DNA from: Xylanivirga thermophila
GTDB taxonomy: Bacteria > Bacillota > Clostridia > Caldicoprobacterales > Xylanivirgaceae
Length of the DNA stretch: 42,821 nt
Direction of reading: 5' to 3'
Assembly: GCF_004138105.1 (NCBI RefSeq)
Contig: NZ_RXHQ01000023.1
Location: forward strand, 1 to 42,821
Shown: piece by piece, positions 35,127 to 42,676 of the stretch
How the letters are laid out: each line of letters opens with the position of its first letter
Numbering within the stretch: the stretch's first letter is position 1
Translations under genes and position numbers: made by a program
The notes under the pieces: generated by a model
Told to the model about the DNA's origin: nothing
The model's database searches: none
Seen by the model: the letters and a program-made list of their open reading frames with translations, nothing else

Positions 35127-35777
35127 TCAAGTTATCTTATCCCATGAAACAATCTTATATCTATAAGCTTTTTCAGTTTCAATTTCTATAATATCATTTA
35201 CATCCTTGCCTATTAACTCTTTCCCTAAAGGAGTATCTATTGATATTTTATGTTTGCTGACATTTTTGTTTTTCAATTCTACTAGATAAATTGTTATATG
35301 CTCTTTGTATTGAAAATCATATAGTTTGACTTTACAGTTAATATTTATTTTGTCTGATGGCTGATTTTTTTGATAGGCATTTTGAATATAATTATGTGCA
35401 ATAGATGTTTTATTATCTCGTGAATTTTCATCCTTCTCTCTATAATACATACAAATAGTTGGACTATAGCATTTACACATATAATTTGGTGACTTATTAC
35501 ATTTACATATGTATTTATCAAAATAAATACATCTTTTCTTATAGCGTCTAGTATTTTCATCCCTATGAATATATTCTAAATGTGCCGGTACACCTTGCAT
35601 ATGTCTTACCCCATTTTCAATCTCTCCTCCTAAAGTTAAATTATTGACGATTATTCTTCCACTTGTATTATAAATTTCGGCAAAAGCTCCATAAGTTCCT
35701 TGTCTATCCACAAATAAATTTGCAAAGTCTAAATGACAAATAAATTTGCAAAGTCTGTCATAATTACTCATACCCAT
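35127..35777 (-). CDS. Cys-rich protein with GreA/GreB-type C-terminal domain
   Basis: 216 residues. The last ~70 (NCKVKLYDFQYKEH...DTPLGKELIGKDVNDIIEIET) match the FKBP-like C-terminal domain of GreA/GreB transcript-cleavage factors, which docks on RNA polymerase near the secondary channel. The Gre coiled-coil is absent; instead there is a Cys cluster (C83, C91, C93, C101, C103, C109, with two CxC pairs) that may bind a metal. It overlaps the end of galE by 14 bp; a second in-frame ATG at 35769-35771 is equally possible. The first ~20 codons cross a tandem duplication (35710-35756), and the older start may have been an ATG reading MTDFANLF. The role is unknown; an RNA-polymerase-binding regulator is inferred. 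Confidence 0.72.
   Translation of the reverse strand: MGMSNYDRLCKFICHLDFANLFVDRQGTYGAFAEIYNTSGRIIVNNLTLGGEIENGVRHMQGVPAHLEYIHRDENTRRYKKRCIYFDKYICKCNKSPNYMCKCYSPTICMYYREKDENSRDNKTSIAHNYIQNAYQKNQPSDKININCKVKLYDFQYKEHITIYLVELKNKNVSKHKISIDTPLGKELIGKDVNDIIEIETEKAYRYKIVSWDKIT
35710..35756. repeat. 26-bp tandem duplication at the start of the GreA-like gene
   Basis: ACAAATAAATTTGCAAAGTC recurs at 35710 and 35736 with a 26-bp period. Because 26 is not a multiple of three, the copy nearer the start is read in another frame than the second (KFIC versus FANLFV), so the ancestral ATG ACA GAC TTT start now hits a TAG and only the upstream ATGs give a full protein. Confidence 0.9.
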
Positions 35778-36774
35778 TTGGATTGTTTACTTGCCATCTC
35801 CATGCATCCTTGCACATATCATAAATATCCTTCTCTGCCTTCCATCCAAGCTCTCTATATGCCTTTGAGGGATCTGCATAGCAAGAAGCTATATCTCCCG
35901 CCCTTCTATCTGCCATAACATATGGGATCTCCTTCCCCGTAGCCTTTTCAAATGCCTTTACCACATCAAGTACGCTATACCCTATACCAGTGCCAAGATT
36001 ATATGCATCTATCCCGTTAGATTCGATAACCTTTTGAAGTGCCTTTAGATGTCCCTTTGCTAAATCCACCACATGGATATAGTCCCTTATCCCAGTACCA
36101 TCAGGAGTATCATAGTCATTGCCAAATATATTAAGCATTTTCCGCTTTCCTGCAGCCACCTGGGTTATATATGGCATCAAGTTGTTTGGAATCCCATTTG
36201 GATCCTCGCCAATCCTCCCACTTTCATGGGCACCTATAGGGTTAAAATATCTAAGCAAGGCTATGCTCCATGTACCATCGGATGCATATGTATCTCTTAA
36301 GATTTGTTCTATCATAATCTTGGTCCATCCATATGGATTAGTAGCACTAAGGGGTAAGTCTTCAGTAAGTGGCGATTCATTATCCATACCATAGACTGTA
36401 GCAGATGAGCTAAATACCATATTTTTAACGCCATACCTTTGCATAGCCTCACATAAAACCAATGTGCCTGTAATATTATTCTGATAGTACCTTAAAGGCT
36501 CTTCTACAGACTCCCCCACCGCCTTTAGCCCTGCAAAATGGATCACCGCTTCAATGTCATTTTCCTCAAAAACATTATACATGCCTTCCCGATTTAATAT
36601 ATCTAGTTTATAGAACTTTAGTATCTTTCCCGTTATCCCCTCTATGTGATCTATAGCCTTAATCTTGCTATTTGAAAGATTATCTACCACTATCACATCA
36701 TACCCTGCATCTAAAAGCTCTACACAGGTATGACTTCCGATATATCCTGTACCTCCAGTTACCAATATGGACAT
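35764..36774 (-). CDS. galE: UDP-glucose 4-epimerase
   Basis: 336 residues, full length. NAD-binding GGTGYIGSH (7-15), FAGLKAVGES, catalytic SSSATVYG and YGWTK (YxxxK), RYFNPIGAHESGRIGEDP and the GTGIGYSVLDVV segment. It interconverts UDP-glucose and UDP-galactose for surface polymer synthesis or galactose use. It is 19 bp after murJ and overlaps the Cys-rich gene by 14 bp. Two diverged 3' fragments of other galE genes lie at 39432-39598 and 40201-40347. Confidence 0.95.
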   Translation of the reverse strand: MSILVTGGTGYIGSHTCVELLDAGYDVIVVDNLSNSKIKAIDHIEGITGKILKFYKLDILNREGMYNVFEENDIEAVIHFAGLKAVGESVEEPLRYYQNNITGTLVLCEAMQRYGVKNMVFSSSATVYGMDNESPLTEDLPLSATNPYGWTKIMIEQILRDTYASDGTWSIALLRYFNPIGAHESGRIGEDPNGIPNNLMPYITQVAAGKRKMLNIFGNDYDTPDGTGIRDYIHVVDLAKGHLKALQKVIESNGIDAYNLGTGIGYSVLDVVKAFEKATGKEIPYVMADRRAGDIASCYADPSKAYRELGWKAEKDIYDMCKDAWRWQVNNPNGYE

Positions 36775-36793
36775 ATCTTACATCAACCTTTCT

Positions 36794-38314
36794 CTATTTT
36801 CTATTTGAAAACTTCTTTGAAATATAGGAGTAGGCTACCTTAAGCTCCCTCGCTCCAAATAGCCATAGTATACATATATAGATAATTCCTCCTAATATTA
36901 CAGATAAAAATAGATGTACTCCCTTTTTATTAAATATCCAGATTACAATAAAAAATAGTATGGCGGTTATAATGAGCTTCCCTAACCCTTTAAGATCTAC
37001 TATCTCACCAATACTACAGCGCATGGTTCTCTTCCACGATATTAGAAAGCATATAACGGAAGCTAAAAATGATAGGGAGGTAGCAAGGCTCAGTCCCCCT
37101 ACATTTAGATGCTTAACCAACAAAAAATCAACCGTAATATTTACTAAAACAGCAATAGTCCCATTTATCATGGGAGTCCTTGTATCCTGCAAGGCATAAA
37201 ATGCCTTGTTAAAAACCTCCCTTATTGCAAAGGGTAAGAAACCAAGGGATAGGAATACCAATGAAAAGGCAGTCAGTTCCACATCTTTTTTCACAAACTC
37301 ACCACGTTCAAATACGATACTTACAATATCTCTGCTGTATAATATGGTGATTATTGTAATGGGCAGCATGATCATTGTGAATATATTTATGGAACCGGAT
37401 ATATACTTGTTTAGATCGTCATAATCATCCTTTGCACACAATTGGGAGAAAAAAGGATATATTACGGTTATAACACTTGATACAAATATACCCTGTACAA
37501 AACCTGTAAGGCGGCTGGAATAATTTATAGCAGATACACTTCCCTGCTCTAGACTTGATGCCAATGCCTTATCCACAACCGTATTTATCTGTCCTATGGC
37601 AGTACCTATGAGTACGGGGATTATAAGGAAGACTAATCTTTTTACATATGGATCCTTAAAGTCAAGCACCCTATTATAAGAGTATTTCCCTTTTATAAAG
37701 AATAACTGAATAAGGGCCTGTCCCATCGTACCTATGAGGGTAGCTATAGTTAAAGCATAAACCCCATAATATCTTGTGAAAAATATACAGCCTAGTATGA
37801 CTGCAATATTATAAGGAAATCCTACCAATGCAGGGCCTAAAAAGCTTTCATTGGACTGCAATATACCTGTTAAAACCGCTGATATCATGTTGAATATGGC
37901 GCCTATAAACAGTATCCTGGTAATAACTACAGTCAAATCATATTTAGCCCCTGAAAAGCCAGGTGCTAAAAGATTTACAAGATTTGGGGAGAAGATTATA
38001 CCCAAAATCAATAAAAAGCAGCATATAATGCTGATTATATTCAATAGATTGCTTGCAAAAGTATTGGCTGCCTTTTTCCCATCTACATTCATAAGCTGGG
38101 TATATAGAGGTATAAAGGTAGTAGATATACTAGCGCCAATGCTTGCAAATATCAAATTTGGGATACCAAGGGCCATAAAATAGGCATCCGCCTCCATCCC
38201 TGCACCAAAATATCTTGCAATTACCGTCTCACGAACAAACCCAAATACCTTGCTTACAAGGGTTATTATCATAAGTATTGTAGTTGTCTTTGCCATCTTT
38301 TTTGCTGAATTCAT
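36794..38314 (-). CDS. murJ: Lipid II flippase MurJ (MviN family)
   Basis: 506 residues with about 14 membrane helices. The N-terminal signature KVFGFVRETVIARYFGAGMEADAYFMALGIPN and QEGSVSAINYSSRLTGFVQGIF region are typical of MurJ, which moves lipid-linked peptidoglycan precursors across the membrane; some paralogues act on capsule precursors. AGAGGTT precedes the ATG. The position beside galE, ugd and LCP genes allows a role with a surface polymer. A scrap of a second copy is at 38532-38580. Confidence 0.92.
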   Translation of the reverse strand: MNSAKKMAKTTTILMIITLVSKVFGFVRETVIARYFGAGMEADAYFMALGIPNLIFASIGASISTTFIPLYTQLMNVDGKKAANTFASNLLNIISIICCFLLILGIIFSPNLVNLLAPGFSGAKYDLTVVITRILFIGAIFNMISAVLTGILQSNESFLGPALVGFPYNIAVILGCIFFTRYYGVYALTIATLIGTMGQALIQLFFIKGKYSYNRVLDFKDPYVKRLVFLIIPVLIGTAIGQINTVVDKALASSLEQGSVSAINYSSRLTGFVQGIFVSSVITVIYPFFSQLCAKDDYDDLNKYISGSINIFTMIMLPITIITILYSRDIVSIVFERGEFVKKDVELTAFSLVFLSLGFLPFAIREVFNKAFYALQDTRTPMINGTIAVLVNITVDFLLVKHLNVGGLSLATSLSFLASVICFLISWKRTMRCSIGEIVDLKGLGKLIITAILFFIVIWIFNKKGVHLFLSVILGGIIYICILWLFGARELKVAYSYISKKFSNRK

Positions 38315-38423
38315 ATACTAACCTCTTTTATCCATGTAATGTAATTATATTGCCCTTATTATAGCATATTTCTACTTATAAAATGTTTTACAAAATATTT
38401 ATAATTGCTCCATTCATCCTTAT

Positions 38424-38531
38424 CTAGTCTATACTTACAACATCTATATTTTTATAGCAAAGTTTTGGTAGAGTATCTTTTACATACATTTCATACTCGT
38501 CTTCTAATCTCGCTAATATTGCCTTTTCCAT
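38424..38531 (-). CDS. Possible 35-residue protein
   Basis: MEKAILARLEDEYEMYVKDT followed by 15 more residues, with GAGAGGG well placed upstream. It has coding-like composition and a charged helical start. I do not recognise it; it may be the front end of a decayed gene, since its ATG directly follows the stop of a murJ scrap. The rest of 38315-38717 shows no gene. Confidence 0.35.
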   Translation of the reverse strand: MEKAILARLEDEYEMYVKDTLPKLCYKNIDVVSID

Positions 38532-38580
38532 TCATATATCCCTCTCTAATATTACAGCTAAAAATGTATTTACTCCCTTT
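38532..38580 (-). pseudogene. Scrap of a murJ 3' region
   Basis: The minus strand reads KGVNTFLAVILERDI and stops, compared with KGVHLFLSVILGG in the murJ gene at 36794-38314. The DNA TAATATTACAG-TAAAAAT...ACTCCCTTT agrees with 36895-36925 nearly base for base. It is too short to be functional and points to a past duplication or recombination at murJ. Confidence 0.6.
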
Positions 38581-38717
38581 AAGTAATAAAATCTATACTG
38601 CAACAAACCCATTTATAAATGAAACCCCCATTAAGTTTTTAAATCTACTTTTAGAACATTTCCTGCAATATCTACTATCACATAATCTATTTACTATTTA
38701 AAAAGCATGATATATTT

Positions 38718-39314
38718 CTATTTCCTTACAATTTTCGCATTCGATAATAGTATGAACTTTTCCTTGTTTTCAATAAATTGATTATATATCTCTTGTGTAA
38801 GAAATCCAAAAATATTAGTATGTACATATGACTGAAGACCTTTTGCTATTCTTTCTCTTAAACCTTCATTAATTTGCAAATACGATTTATCGTCTCCTTT
38901 AAAGAGTAAATAACCTCTTTTCCAATTGGTGCTCATACTTCTTGCCAAATGGTTTGCTCTAATAACATTAATATCTTTTTCTAGTGTAATTGGATCCATT
39001 ATTTTAGTAATACTACCACTTATAGTAATCTCGCTTAAAAATGGCCTTTGGAATATTAATACTGAATTTAACTTATCATTAAAATTTTCTAAAAGTACTT
39101 CTAACTTATCCTGACCAATTAATTCAGCTGATAAACTATGTTCAACTTCAACTAATATCCCCTCTTCAGAATTGTTACTAGGCAAAATAAAATACATTGG
39201 ATTGCCTAAGTATATAATTGAAATGCTAGTATTTTTGAGTTCAATGTTTTGGCCTTCACTGGAATTCATAATAATCTTATTTAAAATATCTAAATCACCA
39301 TGTCGTCCCTTCAA
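38718..39314 (-). CDS. Unknown 198-residue protein
   Basis: No family recognised. No signal or membrane segment; mixed alpha/beta with beta-rich start (ISIIYLGNPMYFIL, GILVEVEH) and a helical end (IAKGLQSYVHTNIFGFLTQEIYNQF). The best start is TTG at 39312-39314, since GGAGGTGA lies at ideal distance; the GTG three codons earlier overlaps that Shine-Dalgarno. It stands alone between a murJ scrap and a galE fragment, in a region full of remnants, so it may be recently acquired. Confidence 0.65.
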   Translation of the reverse strand: MKGRHGDLDILNKIIMNSSEGQNIELKNTSISIIYLGNPMYFILPSNNSEEGILVEVEHSLSAELIGQDKLEVLLENFNDKLNSVLIFQRPFLSEITISGSITKIMDPITLEKDINVIRANHLARSMSTNWKRGYLLFKGDDKSYLQINEGLRERIAKGLQSYVHTNIFGFLTQEIYNQFIENKEKFILLSNAKIVRK

Positions 39315-39431
39315 TTTCCTCACCTCCCGGATATACTTATTAGACGTTCACCCATCATACACATAAATCCCAGGTTGCTATGTAATTAAGTAATTATGCT
39401 ATCCTGTGATTCTATCGATGTCTATTTAATT

Positions 39432-39598
39432 TTACTTCTTATACACCATATCAAACCGCCACGCATCCCTAACCATCTCTCTAATACCTCGCCCAGCTTT
39501 CCAGCCTAGTTCCCTATCTGCCTTACTTACATCTGCGAAGGTTAGAGGCAATATTGGTAGGTATGCTGTCTACAATTTGAAAAGGGATCTTGCCACCT
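39432..39598 (-). pseudogene. galE 3' fragment 1
   Basis: The minus strand gives KIPFQIVD...NIASNL and, after a frameshift, ADVSKADRELGWKAGRG then IREMVRDAWRFD, with stop TAA at 39432-39434. This is the C-terminal fifth of a UDP-glucose 4-epimerase, compare ADPSKAYRELGWKAEKD in the intact gene. It is well diverged from that gene, so it came from another galE allele. Its truncated 5' side abuts the repeat at 39606-39669. Confidence 0.82.
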
Positions 39599-39605
39599 AA
39601 AGTTT

Positions 39606-39669
39606 AATTCGACAAAACTCGGGTGGTGCTCGGTACCCTTGCGAAGAAGCGAAGCAACCGAGCTTCTAT
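39606..39669. repeat. Shared ~65-bp repeat, copy A
   Basis: Runs from AATTCGACAAAACTCGG to GAGCTTCTAT and matches 40410-40475 at roughly three quarters of positions (shared blocks TTCGACAAAA, GGTACC, TTGCGA-GAAGCG-AGC). It contains an inverted repeat GCTCGGT (39628-39634) / ACCGAGC (39657-39663), so its RNA could fold. It lies between a galE fragment and a COG2426 gene. Confidence 0.75.
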
Positions 39670-39675
39670 CCCCCT

Positions 39676-39704
39676 AAAACAAAAGCGAGCTCCTTAAACT
39701 CGCT
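39676..39704 (-). terminator. Terminator of the second COG2426 gene
   Basis: AGCGAG (39684-39689) and CTCGCT (39699-39704), 9-nt loop; the minus strand then reads TTTTGTTTT. The stem begins inside the stop codon of the gene it ends. Confidence 0.82.
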
Positions 39705-40182
39705 ACCCACCAAATACACTAACAAACCCATGACTAAGTCCCATTATCAGAATACCAGCTACCAAGTTACCAAAAAATATAGCTGGAAAAGCCCATTTAA
39801 ATCTCATATCAAGTAAAGCCACAGCTAGACTTCCGCTCCTTACACCTGTCCCTGGTAGTGGAATCGCAACGAATACCAACAACCCCCACGCGCCATATTT
39901 TTGGGTTTTTCCTGACTTATTAAGTGATTTATCTGTAAGTCTATGTACTAGCTTTCTAAATGTCTTCGTTCTCTTCATCCAATTAAATATAGGTCTTATT
40001 GTAAATAAAATAAAAGGCACAGGAATCATGCTACCTATAAAGCTTAGTATAGCAGCATGTAAAGGAGATAACCCTAATGAAATACCAACAGGAATAGCTC
40101 CTCTAAGTTCTATTATAGGTAATGCAGCTGTTAATAAAACAGTTAATTCAGTTGATAAGAAATTAAGTAGTTGTTGTATCAT
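39703..40182 (-). CDS. Second COG2426 small multidrug-export-type protein
   Basis: 159 residues, about four membrane segments, with the same motifs as the copy at 18647-19138 (IELRGAIPVGISLGLSP, FVAIPLPGTGVRSGSLA, LLDMRFKWAFPAI). The two are about two-thirds identical by eye, with C-terminal differences, so they diverged some time ago or were acquired separately. It sits between two galE 3' fragments and two copies of the ~65-bp repeat, as though carried in by recombination. Its ribosome site is weak. Function unproven. Confidence 0.85.
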   Translation of the reverse strand: MIQQLLNFLSTELTVLLTAALPIIELRGAIPVGISLGLSPLHAAILSFIGSMIPVPFILFTIRPIFNWMKRTKTFRKLVHRLTDKSLNKSGKTQKYGAWGLLVFVAIPLPGTGVRSGSLAVALLDMRFKWAFPAIFFGNLVAGILIMGLSHGFVSVFGG

Positions 40183-40200
40183 AAGTGTCCATCCAATCGT

Positions 40201-40347
40201 TTATTCTATAGTACCGTTCTCAAATCTCCAAGCATCTCTACACATAGCATTTAAATCACGTTTCGCGTTCCAATCTAATTCTCTCTCAGCCTTACTTGCA
40301 TCTGCATAACAAGAAACTATATCGCCGAGTCTTCTATTATTAGATTG
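40201..40347 (-). pseudogene. galE 3' fragment 2
   Basis: The minus strand reads NRRLGDIVSCYADASKAERE then LDWNAKRDLNAMCRDAWRFE with stop TAA at 40201-40203. It is the C-terminal end of a third galE gene (compare DRRAGDIASCYADPSKAYRE). The frame is open but has no start or N-terminal 280 residues. The bases from 40348 to 40528 hold repeat copy B and no gene. Confidence 0.85.
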
Positions 40348-40409
40348 ATATTATCAACCTCTTTGAGAGCTTGTACCGATCGTTCTTTTAGATTAATCTC
40401 TTTGTACCC

Positions 40410-40475
40410 AATTTCGACAAAAGTCGGGGAGTAAACGGTACCTTTGCGAGGAAGCGGAGCGACCGAACTTGCTAT
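40410..40475. repeat. Shared ~65-bp repeat, copy B
   Basis: Counterpart of 39606-39669 in the same orientation, beginning AATTTCGACAAAAGTCGGGG and ending ACTTGCTAT. As with copy A, a galE 3' fragment lies on its left and a complete gene on its right (here the TIR gene). The inner hairpin is weaker than in copy A. Confidence 0.75.
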
Positions 40476-40528
40476 TCCAAATGTTATTAGATTAAATTAT
40501 GTACCTTGTACCGTCGGCTCTTCTTACC

Positions 40529-41656
40529 CTATTCTTTAAAATTATCTATAAATTCATAAGCAGTGCTTGTAACCATAAACAATTCACCTTTATCTTTTTT
40601 TGCTTTAATAAAGTTATTATTCACTAATTCCTCTAAATATCCTTCCCATTTAGCTTCTAATCTAGAATCTGTAGAAATATCATAATTCTTGTTATTAACT
40701 TGTATGTATTTTCCAGATAATGTCTCAACAAATAATATTGTTCTAGTTTTAGAGCTACAGGCTTCGGTTAAAATCTTTAAAGCTCCATCGCTTATTACAT
40801 TTTTATTTATTTCTTTATTGACTATATTATTTAGAAATCTATCCCTAATTTCTTCCCATCGAGTACTGGGTAAATCTCCTAAATCAAATTCTTTAATTAG
40901 CAATTCTTTTAATTGGTGTAATTTTTCTTTAGATTCTCTTTTATCACCATCAAGTTTTAAGGCTATTTTTCTTGGGTTGATTGCACCCTGAATTTCCTGA
41001 AATTCAAAATCTGGTAACAATATAGTAGTATAATTATTTTGTAATATCCATGCTGCACCCATTTCATTTAAACAAGCGATACTATCATAGTAGTTTTTTG
41101 ATAATACAAATATTATATGAAGATTATACCTTTGAAACTGTACTTTTAAGAAATCATAAATATCCTCTCCCAATGGTATTCCATATCCAGGTATAGAAGA
41201 ACAAAATAGTTGTCCTGCCCTTAAACCTATACTTTCTAAAAGCTTAACTATTTCTTCAACATAATCTATATCTTTGTTGGAATGACTTATAAATGTTTTT
41301 GTTTTTTTATGTAACTTTTCATTTATTATCATATTATTTTGAACATCATTTTCTTTTGGAAAATATTTATCTATGTTTTTTTCTAAGACCATTAAATTTC
41401 CTCTTAATTCTTTAAATAAAATTTCATCTCTCCAACCGATAAAATCTTTCTCCAATAAAATAATTATTTTATTTATAAATTCATCATTTGTTGTTTTGTA
41501 AATATCACTAAGTTCATATATTAATTCTTGTTTCCAGTTAATAAACTCAGGTTTATTATAGATAATATTTCTAGAAAAACCACTTGCCTTAGAAAAATAG
41601 AAATATGACTGAATTTCATCGGTCTTTCTTAGTAAATTTAATAGATTTTCCTTCAT
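40529..41656 (-). CDS. TIR-domain protein
   Basis: 375 residues from the ATG at 41654-41656 with AGGTGGAG upstream; the open frame reaches 19 codons further without a ribosome site. Layout: helical N-terminus (1-115), TIR domain (about 118-255) with KTFISHSNKD at the first strand, IIFVLSKNYYDS, and CLNEMGAAW where the Glu (about 198) is the usual catalytic residue of NAD-cleaving TIRs; then a C-terminal helical, possibly winged-helix region. Bacterial TIR proteins of this kind deplete NAD or make signal nucleotides in anti-phage defence. No clear Thoeris ThsA/ThsB partner is adjacent, only a broken membrane-protein gene. Confidence 0.88.
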   Translation of the reverse strand: MKENLLNLLRKTDEIQSYFYFSKASGFSRNIIYNKPEFINWKQELIYELSDIYKTTNDEFINKIIILLEKDFIGWRDEILFKELRGNLMVLEKNIDKYFPKENDVQNNMIINEKLHKKTKTFISHSNKDIDYVEEIVKLLESIGLRAGQLFCSSIPGYGIPLGEDIYDFLKVQFQRYNLHIIFVLSKNYYDSIACLNEMGAAWILQNNYTTILLPDFEFQEIQGAINPRKIALKLDGDKRESKEKLHQLKELLIKEFDLGDLPSTRWEEIRDRFLNNIVNKEINKNVISDGALKILTEACSSKTRTILFVETLSGKYIQVNNKNYDISTDSRLEAKWEGYLEELVNNNFIKAKKDKGELFMVTSTAYEFIDNFKE

Positions 41657-41821
41657 TGACTCCACCTCATATTTTGGGGTATCTATTATTTCATTTATAC
41701 AAATAATATGCATGTCCTAATTGTATAATGCATTCATAACATTCCATAAGTTATTAAGTTAAGTGACTGGCACCGTATCTTTTTCAAATTGAAAGGCATA
41801 GCACTCTCAATTCTATACCTA

Positions 41822-42676
41822 TTAGATACTTGTCAACGTTGTCTTAATCCAGTTATTATATTCACTGTTCCTTTGATTCATTTTTTCTTGAGTCATTACA
41901 GAATTAGGTGATGTATTTGGATTTATTACAACTACAGTTTCTTGAATTGCATAAACTTTATAGTTTTCGCTTAATATTCTATATTGAGACCTACACCACT
42001 CAAATAGACAGTTAAGCATATCAAAATCAGTATTATTGGGTGGTGGTGCATGAAATTCCAATATTGGACATCTTGGTATATTATCTAGTTCATCTGCTTT
42101 TCTAATTCTATTAACAACTTGTAAATTTCCGATGAATGCACTATCATTAATAGTATGATGTATAGCTTGCATTAAATCTGGTTCATTAAATTTTACATAC
42201 CTATCTAGTATTTTGTTTCCTCTTTCATAAAGGTCTGGTTTCAAGTTGTCTATATAATTAAACCAATTTTGTCTTTGCGTAACATTAGGAAACCCTTCCA
42301 AGTCTAATTGTGTGTATATTTTATGAATATTTTCTGGGGTAAAAATTTCATTAATTAAAAGCTTCTTTTCAAGTACTACTGATTATACATACATCTCTTG
42401 CCAAAGTGAAATAAGTCGAGATACAAAAAGTTGGACATTTCTATACATAGCAAGCTTTAATGGCAAATTATCTTCCTCAATTTGCTTTTTAAGAATATTA
42501 TCGATAACTGTTATTGTAGAAATAGAAGCAATAAAACCAGATAAAAGATTCACCCATAAATCTTCAAGCAAAATTTCATCTGCAAAACAGAGCCATAGTA
42601 TCAAAAACAATATAGAAAATTCTATAGTAATCAAAAGAGCACTATTTTTGTATTTGTCAACCGAAAACTGTACCAT
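41822..42676 (-). pseudogene. Two-TM protein gene split by an in-frame TAA
   Basis: An N-terminal piece of 97 codons (42383-42676) with two membrane segments (about 15-33 and 42-62) ends in TAA at 42383-42385. The same frame then stays open (SVVLEKKLLINEIFTPENIH) into a 159-codon piece ending at 41822, so one ~285-residue gene is interrupted by a single stop, perhaps CAA to TAA. Its present first codons (MVQFSVD) are encoded by the element end beginning at 42655, so the original start has probably been replaced. I do not recognise the family; cytosolic residues after the membrane pair include a Trp/Tyr-rich helical domain. Confidence 0.72.

Noticed and set aside
35345-35560. 71-codon minus-strand frame inside the GreA-like gene
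   Set aside because: It is an out-of-frame shadow; the other frame encodes the recognisable Cys cluster and GreA-type domain.
38405-38701. 98-codon open frame on the plus strand
   Set aside because: It runs antisense to a murJ scrap and a small minus-strand frame with a good ribosome site; its composition is low-complexity Leu/Tyr/Phe.
41758-41810. GTGACTGGCACCG motif like a REP or mobile repeat unit
   Set aside because: Only one copy is seen in the window and no second arm is present, so nothing supports a repeat family.
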